Positions 42,108-55,700 of a DNA stretch of 64,000 nucleotides are shown one piece after another. The DNA is from Theodoxus fluviatilis (lineage: Eukaryota; Mollusca; Gastropoda; Cycloneritida; Neritidae): assembly GCA_034096865.1 (NCBI GenBank), contig JAWQFJ010028530.1, forward strand, positions 1-64,000, given 5' to 3'. Below the pieces are notes generated by a model. That model was not told the origin of the DNA. It saw nothing but the letters and a program-made list of their open reading frames with translations, and made no database searches. The position numbers were made by a program, and so were the translations under genes. How positions within the stretch are numbered: position 1 is the stretch's first letter; the number at the start of each line of letters is the position of its first letter.

Positions 42108-44395
42108 CACTAGAATTTTCAGGAAAAAAAGTATCTTCAGACTGATGATTGCGCGTTGTTCATGAGGAAGACACCGTTGTTTTTCGCCCAAAGCGCAATG
42201 AGAGTGGCGCCGTGAGGCCGTTTACAGACACCAGTGATAAAACTGATTTTCCAAACCTGGGAGCGTTCAAGCTTTAATTACGTTGGCACTGTGAAGGCGC
42301 AGCGTAGCTGATACTGAACTAAAGCTAACGAAGCCTGAACGTCGCTGAAGGTGAAATGTAGCTCTACGTACGCCTTCGGAGAGAGGGTTGAACGTGCCCC
42401 TGGCTCCCCTGTACTGCAGGGCTGGGAGACGGAAGGGGTGGGAGTGACGAATGGTGTTTGGAAGAAATGCCATGGGTGAACCCTAGAAGGACTCCTTGTT
42501 CAATGGAGAAAGGCGAAAACACTGCGGACGTGGTATGGGAAAAGGAGTAGATGCAACGAGGGATGGAGAGAAAGGACGAAATATATACACGAAAGGGGTG
42601 GACGTTATGAGCAGATGGGCATAGAGAGACGGGGATGGGGGTAGGGGAGGCGTAAGGAGGGGGTGTAAGGGAGACTGCATGAAAGACCTAGACTGAGACC
42701 AGATACGAGCTGTCACGTGGGTAATCTACCTGTTCTATTCCAAGACACGGCGATGTGGATGTGAAGTTGGACGGTCACGACAGGGGGGTGCCGGGGGCCA
42801 GGGAGAGGCAGGGAGGGGAAGACATTCTTCGCAGAAAACGTAAACTTGGGGATTTGTCGTGTTTATTTCCTCTCTCACACTTTTGTACGGCTCGGTTGCG
42901 CCCAGCGACAGGCAAGGAGAGGTTGAGGCCAGACGGTGTAGATGTCTCGAGTGTCTGGTGTGTCTCTCTTTCCTGGGTTTGATACGCCCCGTCATCCTGT
43001 GCTCTCTGTGTCAAGTGGAGCCCTCACGCCGAAGTGCCAAGAACGCTAAACACACACTTGCAGTGACGCAAATATGCACATCATTGTTCCCCACGTTAGC
43101 TTGTGGAGACGGGAATACTCACTGAATATAGAAAATAGGTATCATGAAGACCATATTCAACAATGACGCAGTACAGTGAGAATGGTAACATTGTCTCCAA
43201 ACCATGACTGAAAGATTCCCTTTCCTTTTAGCAGAGTTTTTCTGTTTCTTTGCCTGGGGTTTTGTATTTTGTATGTTTGTTTTTTTAATAATGTTTTTCC
43301 TTTCTCCAGTAACACCACATTTCTTACTCTTTAACTACTAAATCATAAAGTAAATGAGTTTGTTAGTTCAAAGATACCACGGAAACCATTGATCATCGAT
43401 AGTCAGAGAAAGAAGGAAGACGAGTTGTAATCCTGGACACGAGGGGATGCCGCCATCTCTCCGATCAAAGGCCACTACGTCGAAGTCGTTCAAAGGCCCT
43501 ACCCAGGGTAGCTAGGGGCTGCCACACCCGGAATGCGCCACGTCACGGCTTTGACGACAGCGTCCACAGTCTGTGGAGGTGTAGCCATCGTCATCTTTGT
43601 TGTGGGCGTCACTGGCATCGAAGTAAATCAGCGTTATCTCCCCCTGGTCGAGCCCGTTGGCCGCGGCGTCGTGTCTCCCTGCGTCCCTCCCTTCCTCTCG
43701 CTGCCCCCGTAAAGCTGCAGCGTCGACAAGCGCGACAGCAACAGAGCGAATGTGTGAATCAAAAAGTGTCGAAATGCAGTGCATGCAACGAGCCTAGAGC
43801 GAACCGATCTAGGTGATGTCTGCTTCATTGCTGAATTTGGAACATCAGGGCACTCTGTCTCCAGCTGTCGAAAGTGTGGGTTCTCACACAGGTGAAACCC
43901 GTATCCAATGGGATCAAGAAAGTAATAGCAAAGGTTGGCTGAATCTGTATGAAATATGAAATTATGTGCCTTCTGCTCAAATGACAGAGCTATATTCACA
44001 TAAAGACACTATTATTAGATTATTAGATATTGTCTTTGATTCACATGACTAGAATTTGCCAAGAGTTTGGGGGAAAAACACTTTGCAATATCACTATCGT
44101 TACCCTGTACAGATCTCAAGAAAAGAAAGTGATTTTGCTTTGTGAGTTCTTGTGTTCACAAATAATGGCACACAAACATGTAATACCTATTACAAGAATT
44201 CATCAGACGACAATGCAAGACGATGTAACTTTGCCCCTGACAGTATCTGTGTCGAACAAGAGCTCCTGCTGGCCGTATCCCCCTCTGTGCAAACCAGCAG
44301 GCACAGGAAGGGGTTTTGTAGACAATCCCAGGGAGCGCTGTTTGTTCTTCCCTTCCCTGCATGCCTGGGTGTCCCACCAGAACACGGCCATGACA
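42108..44395. other. Intergenic upstream of the astacin gene
   Basis: No gene identified with confidence. The - frame 43784-43512 (90 aa) has fairly gene-like composition and ends with acidic and Cys-rich sequence (DDDGYTSTDCGRCRQS), but I do not recognise it and see no supporting splice partner. A GA-rich stretch occurs near 42600-42660. Confidence 0.35.
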
Positions 44396-44547
44396 TGACG
44401 TCTCAACGGAAGGAGCAGGTCCCGGTTGTGACGTCGCTAACGTCCACGCGATATCGCTCATGCGCAGGCGTGCTCGATTTATCGCAGCGTCTTCATTGGT
44501 TGTCGGCTGCCTCTGGATCGGGCGTCGATTTTGAGAAAGTATAAAAG
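44396..44547 (+). promoter_or_regulatory. Putative promoter of the astacin gene (TATA box, CRE-like sites)
   Basis: TATAAAAG lies at 44540-44547, 289 bp before the start codon. From the expected start site (about 44570) to 44836 there is no other ATG, so the first ATG opens the signal peptide. Upstream are two TGACGTC motifs (44396-44402 and 44429-44435), which resemble cAMP-response elements, and an ATGCGCA motif near 44459. Function is inferred from position and consensus only. Confidence 0.6.
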
Positions 44548-44835
44548 AAGCTAAGAGGGTAGCTGTGACAAACAATCTTTGGACTCATACCCAAGAGCAA
44601 TTAGCAGTTACTATACGTCGTGAGGATCAGGGTGTATCATTCCTTCGACGCACATTTGGCAGATTGAAGCAGATTCCATATTTCATTTCTTCAGAGAAGT
44701 TAAACAGAATTGATCTTTTGAGACTTTTCACAAACAAATTGTCAGTCGCGGCTTCCTTTGCTTCACACCGTTATCTCAGCTACTGGAACCGAAGACTTGT
44801 GTTCTCATCGACTTTCAGGCGCTCGTTACACAGAA

Positions 44836-44901
44836 ATGACGCGAGAAGCCGTGTGGATTCTTGGATTGTTGTTTCAAGTTGTTTTGTCATTCCCCACTCA
44901 A
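44836..44901 (+). CDS. Astacin exon 1 (signal peptide)
   Basis: 22 codons, phase 0: MTREAVWILGLLFQVVLS and then FPTQ. A charged start followed by a hydrophobic core is a typical secretion signal. Donor GTAAGT. First ATG after the TATA box. Confidence 0.85.
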
Positions 44902-44998
44902 GTAAGTTCTCTTCTGACAACGCATTTCCCTGTGAACCATCACAGCTGACTGAATCATTGCTTATATGTCTTCTGCAGACAGTTTAAAGATTGAATCT

Positions 44999-45048
<50 letters not shown>

Positions 45049-45156
45049 TCTCTCTTTCTCTCGTTCTCTCTCTCTCTCTTGTTCTCTCTCTCTCTCTCTC
45101 TCTCTCTTGTTCTCTCTCTCTCTCTCTCTCTATCGCTCGCTCTCTCTCTCTCTCTA

Positions 45157-45198
<42 letters not shown>

Positions 45199-45220
45199 CC
45201 CCCCCCTCTCTCTCTCTCTT

Positions 45221-45260
<40 letters not shown>

Positions 45261-45271
45261 CCTCTCTCTCC

Positions 45272-45308
<37 letters not shown>

Positions 45309-47229
45309 TGCGTATGCAAATGGGATATTTTCTGCAAAGTTTCAATTACAAAATAAGCAGACAATTAATAAAGAAATATTCCGCGTTTATTTCCTGTTAT
45401 TAGATGTGCTACCTGGTCGTGGTGAATATTTTTTAAGTGCAATTGCTAGTGTGATTATTACTATTATTTTAGGGAGGGTGGTTATTCGTCTTCTGCATTC
45501 TTCGTCCTTTGCCTGATTTCTTCCTTCACCGACTTCTTGGCCTGCTCTGGGTTTCTTCGTGCTGGATTTCCTTTGCCGTACTTGGTGACGTAAGTGTGGT
45601 CTGCAGGCATCCCTGTGAGTCCTTGTCATCCGACATCTCTCTCCTGGGCATTGGGTGATAGACCTATGCCGTGCGTAAAAACAAGAGCAAAGTTATTCTA
45701 TTTAGAAAAAGAAGTCATCGCTAGACGTTTAACCGCCCAAAGTATTGACTAGTTCTCACAGACAGATACACTCTGGTGTTGCGTATTTCGGCGGTTCTCC
45801 AAATGTCTAAGCATGAAATTGGTGTTTTAATGGCAATCATTGCCTTCAGAGAAAGGAGCCAAATATACTTCGTACTCCTCAGCCTCAATGAGAACTCCAT
45901 CAGTGACGGGATTGCTGTCGTCAGATTTCAGAGGATACCCTTGACCCCCTGGCCGTGCAACAGGCAGCCTCGGTGCCCGGATTGCCCTCGCCTGATGACG
46001 TCAGAGGAAGTGACCCCCGGGCCTTCGAGTCTGACATGCTGCTGACCCCTCTACAACGAAGGTAGGTTTCAATCTAATCTTCAGCCCTGCATTTTGTATG
46101 TTTGAGAAATGCAAACACACAAACATATACACACATGCACTGATACACATACATATGAATGCAAGCAACATACGCATGCACAAACTAAGTTACACACGCG
46201 CGCCCGAGCACGCATGCATTCACAGTGTGCATTTAAACGGAACTAGTCAGATGGTCGTGAGAAACTGAGACGAGGGAGAGGCATGAACGAAGACTGGACG
46301 TAGGAAAAGTATTGTCTTTTTTTTTCCTACAATGGATTTGTCTTGACCTTGACAAATTAATATGGAAACAATGGCCAATTCACGGAGCTCCGTGAAATTC
46401 ATAAGCGACGTAAATTACATTTCACGAGCCTGGCTCACAGCACGCACCGCTACTTAAAATACCACTCGAAAAGTCTGTATAAGTATTAAATCTGGACATC
46501 ACTGCTTGCCATACTGTCCCATAAAACACCGACAGGAACGGTTTTATCGAGTAGTAGTCCTTCAACATTATTACTCACTGTCCCTTTCAATAAAACACCA
46601 CTCAAAACATTCGGGGGGATGGGGTGGGGTGGGGGTGGGGGAGTAGATTTTTAACAGTACTGCTCGAAATACCGTCCCATGAAAAACTACTCAAAACCGT
46701 TTCAACAAGGCCGAGTCCTTCGACATCACTATTGCTGAGCCATCTCATAAAATATCACTCGAAATGGTGCCACTGCCTACTCGGTAGGCCCTATACCGTT
46801 GAGTCCCAACTCAAAACTGTTTCAACAAGGGATAATCCTTCGACATCACTACTCGCTGAGCCATCTAATAAAATATCGCTAGAAATTATGCCACTGTCTA
46901 CTCGCTACACCGTCAAGTCCCACAAAACGCCACTCGAAACCGTCTAAACAAGTAGAAGACCCTTGACAGCACTGTTCGTTCTTTGACGGCGCTGACTGAA
47001 GAGGTCAACTTCCCACGCAGGTTCGTGCTACAGAGCAGCTCCAGTGCAGGACGGCGAAGAAGGACGGCAATCATCAACGACGGCCGACGCTACTGGCCCC
47101 AAGGAGTCATTCCCTACGCCTTGGACGACTCCCTGGGTACGTCTCTGTGGTGGGAACTGCCCCTGTCACGCCACCTGTGTCGTCCTCTCCTCCTCCTCCC
47201 CCCCCCCCTCCTCCCCCCTCCCTCCTCGC

Positions 47230-47260
<31 letters not shown>

Positions 47261-50200
47261 ACGTCTAATTGTCATTCCATCTCTGCTATATTGCTCATAC
47301 TAAACCTCATTTTAATGATGCTATGTCAGTTTGGGATGGGTATAGTATTGTAAATTTGAAAAAGTTGAATTCATGCGGCAGCACAACTTATATTAAAGCT
47401 GATTATTAAAAATTAAAATATTGTCTTCGCCCTGGAGAGGTGTTCTCTGATCCGCTCAGTGATGTGCGTTTAAATTGCTAAAATAGTGAAAAGACGCGTC
47501 TTTCTTCCATAAAACATGGCGGCAGTTCTGTATCTTTACAATAACATAACTAAAAGAACATGAACATGAGTCGTGCGAAAGCTTTACCTCCCATCCGTCT
47601 CGCTCCTCCCCCTTCCCTCTCCTCCAGTCCCCTTTCATCACTGTCTATAGCTCTCAGTGTGCACCTCGCTCCTCCCCCTCCCCTCTCCTCCAGTCCCCTT
47701 TCATCACTGTCTATAGCTCTGAGTGTGCACCTCGCTCCTCCCCCTCCCCTCTCCTCCAGTCCCCTTTCATCACTGTCTATAGCTCTCAGTGTGCACCTCG
47801 CTCCTCCCCATTCCCTCTCCTCCAAGCCCCTTTCATCACTGTCTATAGCTCTCAGTGTGCACCTCGCTCCTCCCCCTTCCCTCTCCTCCAGTCCCCTTTC
47901 ATCACTGTCTATAGCTCTCAGTGTGCACCTCGCTCCTCCCCCTTCCCTCTCCTCCAGTCCCCTTTCATCACTGTCTATAGCTCTCAGTGTGCACCTGGCT
48001 CCTCCCCCTCCCCTCTCCTCCAGTCCCCTTTCATCACTGTCTATAGCTCTCAGTGTGCACCTCGCTCCTCCCCCTCCCCTCTCCTCCAGTCCCCTTTCAT
48101 CACTGTCTATAGCTCTCAGTGTGCACCTCGCTCCTCCCCCTTCCCTCTCCTCCAGTCCCCTTTCATCACTGTCTATAGCTCTCAGTGTGCACCTCGCTCC
48201 TCCCCCTTCCCTCTCCTCCAGTCCCCTTTCATCACTGTCTATAGCTCTCAGTGTGCACCTCGCTCCTCCCCATTCCCTCTCCTCCAGTCCCCTTTCATCA
48301 CTGTCTATAGCTCTCAGTGTGCACCTCGCTCCTCCCCCTCCCCTCTCCTCCAGTCCCCTTTCATCACTGTCTATAGCTCTCAGTGTGCACCTCGCTCCTC
48401 CCCCTCCCCTCTCCTCCAGTCCCCTTTCATCACTGTCTATAGCTCTCAGTGTGCACCTCGCTTTCTGCAAAGAATCCTACCAGGAGGGCTGGGTGGAAGA
48501 CGCTTTGCAGCAGTGGCGGGAAAGCACCTGCCTGCAGTTCCCGCGCTTTTCCACGGCACTGCAGCAGAGTGGCACTACGGACTACGTGCTCTTCACCAAC
48601 GCCGAAACCGAGTAAGTTCTGTTTCCCTCCCATGAAGTCCGCCACCGCGTGTTCTGCAGCTATCGAAGAAATGAAAGAAGATCAAAGAGTGGGGACGGTG
48701 TAAGTGAGATGCAATTTCAGTTCCTCGGCAACTATTGGATTTTCGACGTTTTAGTCAATCGTCTCCAGATAATTGCAGAAAAAAAATCATCAGAATGGAA
48801 ATAAATATCTGCTCTGTCTAATTATTGCAATATTCATTGGCTGGTGGACTTGTTATATATCTATATTGTAACATCCTGTTTATTCAAGTGAACCATCGAT
48901 GTCTGCTTAACACTGTGGTAAAATGTGTTTCCTTCCTAACATGCTTCACACTTGCAAGTTTGTTTTTCGTTCTTGTTTTTTTCATTATAGCATTCGTATC
49001 TTTTATTAATCAGCCCACTAGCGTTCTTGCTTGCCTTACTGATTTCAGGTAATATCTAATCCTAGTAACTGTGATTTTTCCCCGACCATGTGTTAACGTT
49101 GTTGTGTGCATGTATGTTGTGCACATTCTTTGATCAATGTGATTAGCATGGCGTGCGCATGAGTCGTGCACATTCATGGATCAATTTGATTAGCATGGCA
49201 TGCGCGTGAATTGTGCAAATTATTGGATCAATGTCACTGGCATGGCGTGCATGTGAGTTGTGCACATTCATGGATCAAATTGATTAGCATGGCGTGCATA
49301 TGAGTTGTGCACATTTTGGGATCAATTTGACTAGCATGGCGTGCATGTGAGTTGTGCACATTCTTGGATCACTTTGACTAGCATGGTTATGACCACTCAA
49401 GAGACTGCTGTTACCAGACGGTGAACCTTACTCTCCTTTCTGTGTTGTCGAAAGGTCTTTTCTGTTTTAATTGCTTTAAGTTCGTGAAAAGAAATTATCT
49501 TGTTGGAGCTAAAGGTTAAGGTGCTGGTTTTGCCTGCTGCTTATTACACCTTGGTCAATTAAGGTAATCTTGCTTTGCGTGTATCTGTAGCTGCAAGTCG
49601 TGGAGAAGTCACAGAAGACTGCACACCAAAGGGAATGTTGATCATAATTTTACAAAGACAATTAAAACATAAACAAATAAAAAGTTACGTAAATGTGTGA
49701 ATGCGTGTTTTTTTAAAGTAGACAGTGCCGATGATTACAGTTTGAAATAACTTCATCCGTTTTCAGCTGCGTGACGTACGTGGGGAAGGTTGTTGACGGC
49801 GGTCACCAGAACGTCTCCATCGGAAACTGTAGAGTGAGTACATCTACATTTTCCTGTCATTTATGGAACATAATGTATAGAAAAAAGATTGAATAATTGG
49901 ATCCTTGCAGATGTTTCCACACGTGTTATGCAAAATTGTAAACTTGGGCAACTATCACTACATTCTCGAAGCAAGAACGAAACTGTCACCACATCATCGA
50001 GAAACGTTTACAAAGTTATGGCAAGGACTCGAGAGAGAATGCCCATGACGTAACTTTGACGCACAACTGACGTCACTTTCACAGAAAGGCTCCATTCTGC
50101 ACGAGGTTGGTCACGTGTTGGGACTGGTGCATGAGCAGTCCCGTCCTGACCGAGACAGCGAGGTGGCCATTCAGTTCCCCAACATCCAGCCCGACAAACG

Positions 50201-52544
50201 CCAGGACTTCCAAAAGTACCCACACTCGGCAGTGCGTCTGCTGGGGCTGCCCTATGACCTGCAGTCCCTCATGCACTACAGCGCCACAGTAAGTACCCTG
50301 TTTACAGCAAGCCACGCTTGTGCTGTTTGGAATCTCGTAGTGCTCCAGTACGTGTGCCTAGTGCTGGGTAAACACAACGACGAACCGTACAAAGGGAGGC
50401 GTGTAAATACAGCCACAGCAAACTGTGTAAAGGCACTGAACATTGTAGCTGGCTTTTTAACCCTTCCAAACGTTATACACGTATATATGGATTCTTCACG
50501 ATCTCTTTGCGACTAGTTTGATATTGTAGCACACACCGTGTGTACTTGAACACAACTGTAGTGTTTATTGCTGCTGATGCTCACAGCTGCGTCAATTCTT
50601 TTACGTATAGACTCGATCATGGCACGATGATGGCACGATGATGGCACGATGATGGACCGATCATGGACCGATCATGGCACGATCATGGCACGATCATGGC
50701 ACGATGATGGCACGATGATGGCACGATGATGGCACGATGATGGCACGATGATGGCACGATGATGGCACGATGATGGCCCGATGATGGCCCGATGATGGCA
50801 CGATGATGGCACGATGATGGCACGATGATGGCACGATGATGGCACGATGATGGCACGATGATGGCACGATGATGGCACGATGATGGCACGATGATGGCAC
50901 GATGATGGCACGATGATGGCACGATGATGGCACGATGATAGCACGATGATGGCACGATGATGGCCCGATGATGGCACGATAATGGCACGATGATAGCACG
51001 ATGATGGCACGATGATGGCACGATAATGGCACGATGATAGCACGATCATGGCACGATGACGGACCGATGATGGCACGATGATAGCACGATGATGGCACGA
51101 TGATGGCACGATGATGGCACGATGATAGCACGATGATGGCACGATGATGGCACGATGATAGCACGATGATGGCCCGATGATGGCCCGATGATAGCACGAT
51201 AATGGCACGATGATGGCCCGATGATGGCACGATAATGGCACGATGATAGCACGATGATGGCACGATGATGGCACGATAATGGCACGATGATAGCACGATC
51301 ATGGCACGATGACGGACCGATGATGGCACGATGATAGCACGATGATGGCACGATGATGGCACGATGATGGCACGATGATGGCACGATGATGGCACGAAGA
51401 TGGACCAATGATGGCACAATGATGGCACGATGATGGACCGATGATAGACCGATCATGGCACGATGATGGGTCGATGATGGCACGATGATGGCACGATGAT
51501 GGCACGATGATGGCACGATGATGGCACGATGATAGCACGATGATGGCACGATGATAGCACGATGATGGCACGATGATGGCACGATGATTTCACGATGATG
51601 GCCCGATGATGGCCCGATGATGGCACGATAATGGCACGATGATGGCACGATGATGGCACGATAATGGCACGATGATAGCACGATGATGGCACGATGATGG
51701 CACGATAATGGCACGATGATAGCACGATCATGGCACGATGATGGACCGATGATGGCACGATGATAGCACGATGATGGCACGATGATGGCACGATGATGGC
51801 ACGATGATGGCACGATGATGGCACGATGATGGACCAATGATGGCACAATGATGGCACGATGATGGACCGATGATGGACCGATCATGGCACGATGATAGGT
51901 CGATCATGGCACGATGATGGCACGATGATGGCACGATGATGGCACGATGATGGCACGATGATGGACCAATGATGGCACGATGATGGACCGATGATGGACC
52001 GATGATGGCACGATGATGGCACGATGATGGGTCGATGATGGCACCGAAACTGTTCCGTGATGAGGTCTGTCGTCTCATCTTTGAAGTCACATCATATTAT
52101 AGACTTAAGAAAATTTCCCCCTTTTTAATTTCTCTGTCTGGAATCAGGCATTCAGCGTGAACGGGGCGCTGACGGTGAAGACACACGACCCCCACCTGCA
52201 GATGGTCATCGGCCAGCGCCAGGCCCCCAGCTTTCTGGACATCAAGATGGTCAACGAACTCTACAGCTGCAATGGTGAGATCTGTGACATTGAGCAAATG
52301 TTTTCCATTCTCACGGCCATTGTTAAGTAGTTCATCTCTTTCTCACGTACTTTCTCCTAGTTTCTCAAGCAGTCTTTTTATTTCTTTTTCAACTACTTTA
52401 TTCTGTATATTCTCCAATTCGTCCCTTTCTGCTGCGGCTTGTTCTCTTTTTGCTATGTCTGCCTAAACATCGTCTGTCCCAGCGCTTGTCAAAGGGTCAT
52501 GCTGCGTTATATTCCATCTAACTAGTCGCTCCAATTGATAAGCC

Positions 52545-52599
<55 letters not shown>

Positions 52600-52623
52600 A
52601 CTCTCTCTCTCTCACTCTCTCTC

Positions 52624-52671
<48 letters not shown>

Positions 52672-52684
52672 CTCCCCCCCCCCT

Positions 52685-52776
<92 letters not shown>

Positions 52777-55700
52777 AGTTTTGTGTGTGCTGCGGTTGAG
52801 GGCGGACGTGTTCCGAGTGGCTCTTGCGTTCGATGGATCTTGTTCTGGCAGGAGGTTGTTTTCAGGCTGTTTTTCGTCGTCTGGGACACATAAGGCTACA
52901 GTGTTAATGTGAGTGACCTATCTGACAGTTTTTGGTGGTTGTGGATTTCGTATTTTGACAGTTTTATTGTGTGGTACGCGCTGGTGGTGTGATCGTGAGC
53001 GGTACTCACACTGAGGCCGCCATGGGGGTGAGCCTAGAGCAGTACAGAAGCCGCATAGGACGGTATATTGCGAGGGCCATGACAAAAAATCGGTCGCAGA
53101 AAAGGGTACGATACAACCCAGAATCAAGATACGACCCTGGAACGGAATTCACCGTTTTTCTCCTGACGCGCATGGTTGTTCTTTGTGCTGTGGTGGGATC
53201 CGTTTGTTGCCTGCAAGGCATGGCGGCATCGAACTGCGCGCAGGGCTTGGTCTCAGCCATGAAAGGTGAGCACACTACATCTGTGTGTGAGAATGAGGCT
53301 ATTTGAAGTGGCTACGATTTTGACAGGACAGAAATTATGTTGAGGGCATGGAACATAAATTTAAATCCAGGCCCAATTGAGAGAGAAGATATGCTGGTAA
53401 TGCTGTCTGATTTGGAATCATCCTTGGCAAAGAAAATTTCAGAGAAATTGGAGAGAGAAATGAAAAAACTTAGAGAAGACTTCAGGGGATTGACTGAGAA
53501 GGTGACTGAAATTGAGAAGAATGTGGTGGATATTGGAGAAAGGATAGATAGACAGATTGAGCAGCTAGACAGGGTAGAGAAAAGACAGGATGGGCTGGAA
53601 TTCTGATGGGTGAACTGACGGAACTTGTGGAACAGCAAGAGATCAGAAAACGAAGGAACAATATTCTGCTGTACGGTGTCGAGGAGTCGTAAAAAGGCGA
53701 GAGCTACGAACAGTCCGTGCAGAAGGTGCTAACAGTGGTCAAGGACGTAAAGCCACTGCAGGAAAGTGATATTGTGCGAGCACACCGTTTGGGGCGGCCT
53801 GCAGCAGGCAAAACGAGGCCACTGATCGCTCGACTGGTCAGATCATCGGACAAGGTGTGTATTCTCCAGAGAGAGAGGGGCATCGGGGTGGCCAGTGATC
53901 TTACTGCCCGACAACGCGAGGAGCTCAGCCAGGCCAGACAGGAGGGCTACTTTGCCGGGGAGGGGCCGCTATTGCGGGATTTTTTGGTCAAAAGTTCTTA
54001 AGGCCATTTTGATTCTTTTGTCCTAAAACGCCTAAAAACCCATAACATTTTTATTACTTTTTTAACTTAAAATTTTATCGTTATGCCTGCAACTTCAGAC
54101 ATAAAAGCCTACACAACACACACACACTTTCTAATCAGTCTTCTCTCTCTCGGCGGCCCTATCGGCCAAGATCAGAGGAAACAACGTCACTTCCTCCATC
54201 AAAGAACAAAGCGTGACTCCGCGGCTAAAATCCAAGGAAACAACGTCACTCCCTCCATCAAAGCACAAAGAGCGCTTCCGCAGCTAAGACCAAAGGAAAC
54301 AACGTCACTCCCTTGTCTCGGATATTCATTCTACATTTTACAAACATTTTTGTAGCCCATTTTGATTGTTTTGTCCCAAAACGCCAAAACAAAAATTGTA
54401 TGGTTTTTTAGGCGTTTCAAGAGGGTGAAAATGGTCAGAATCTGCCGGTAGGTTCCGTATCCGTAGTTTTTATCAATAACGGGTGAAGCTTTATATTCTA
54501 ACTCCATCCCACGTTTGACTCTCAACGGGTGGTCCTTACGCCCTAACTCCAGGGCCTGACGTTGATGTTGGACAAAAACGTGACAAAAAGTAACGCGTCC
54601 GGGTTTAGGTGAAACTCCCCGGACAGGCTAAGTCAGTCAGGCGGGGTGGCGGGTGCGGCCTAGGCTGAGCACTATCGGTAAAACCCGATCAAGAAATTTT
54701 GGGGAAATTTTTTAATAAAAAAAAACGACAATCTTTCTAAATTAAAAAAGGAACACCAATTTCTTTTTTTTGGCGTTTGAGGACAAAAGAATCGAAATGG
54801 CCTTAAGAACTTTTGACCCCAAAAAATCCCGTAATAGCGGCCCCCCGCAATAGCGGCCCTCCGCAATAGAGAGCCGACCCCACTTAGGCTACTAGGCGGC
54901 AAGCTCCACAACGAACGACGAAGGCAGCCTTGTAGCGGCCAAAAGTTACTGTCGACCAAAAGTTAATCAGGAAGTCATCGCAGAGTTATCTGCTCGGGAC
55001 GTGCTGAGAATTCAACTCTAAAAAGAGACGGCACCCGCCACTCCGCCTGACTGACTTGGCACGCCCGGGGAGGTATGCTAAGACCCGGCCGCGTTAATAT
55101 ATCTGCGTTTTGTGACAAACGTCTTGCTCGGCGGTACTGTACTCCGTGCACCTTAACGGTCCGCGTGATTCGGGTGTAATCTTAAGCTAAACGACGTTTA
55201 TTGGCGCTGCTGAAATGGTCGAAGTCGGAAACATTCGGAACGTCGTACCGCCGAGCAAGACGTTTGCCACAAAACGCAGATATATTAACGCGGCCGGATC
55301 TAAGCATAACTCCCCGGGCGTGCCAAGTCAGTCAACGGTCGCGTTTTATAAAACCAGACCAAAAATAGACTACAGGGAGGTGACTCCCATATTATTTCCA
55401 GCAGGGGAGACGGCTTTGCACGGGGAAAAACTTTTTTGAACGCTACATTATGTGTTAAACGACACAAATGCACCAAAAACACAAAAAACTCGTGCAGCAA
55501 CTAATGCGTCGTTTGTCGGGATATATTCCATGCGAAGAACAGGTGCAGGAGCGGTAAATCGCATAAAGAGAGAGCCGAGCAGATAACTCTGCGATGACTT
55601 CCTGATTAACTTTTGGTCGACAGTAACTTTTGGCCGCTACAAGCCTGTCAACACAAGGCCGCTCACTCGCTCCGTCGCGAGGCCGAGGAGCGGAGCAGAC

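Noticed and set aside
43512..43784. 90-aa - frame with DDDGYTSTDCGRC, considered as an exon of an unknown gene
   Set aside because: No recognisable family and no partner exons found; left as unassigned.
44955..45516. Ser/Leu- or Arg/Glu-rich frames in CT/GA tracts (also 38269-38716, 52535-52912, 61155-61615)
   Set aside because: Simple CT/GA microsatellite translation.
45918..45931. Alternative acceptor TTTCAG at 45931 for astacin exon 2
   Set aside because: It would put the propeptide out of frame with the signal-peptide exon; the acceptor at 45924 keeps the frame and the FESD motif.
47550..48615. 351-aa + frame and 306-aa - frame across 47.5-48.6 kb
   Set aside because: A 66-bp minisatellite (22 codons) open on both strands. 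Only the last part of the + frame (from 48473) is a real exon.
50617..52046. Regular spacing of the 11-bp units, considered as a CRISPR-like array
   Set aside because: No spacers; the units are contiguous tandem repeats in a eukaryotic intron.
50672..52090. Multiple - frames reading HHRAIIVPSSC repeats
   Set aside because: An 11-bp minisatellite gives an 11-residue period in every frame; no start context or homology.
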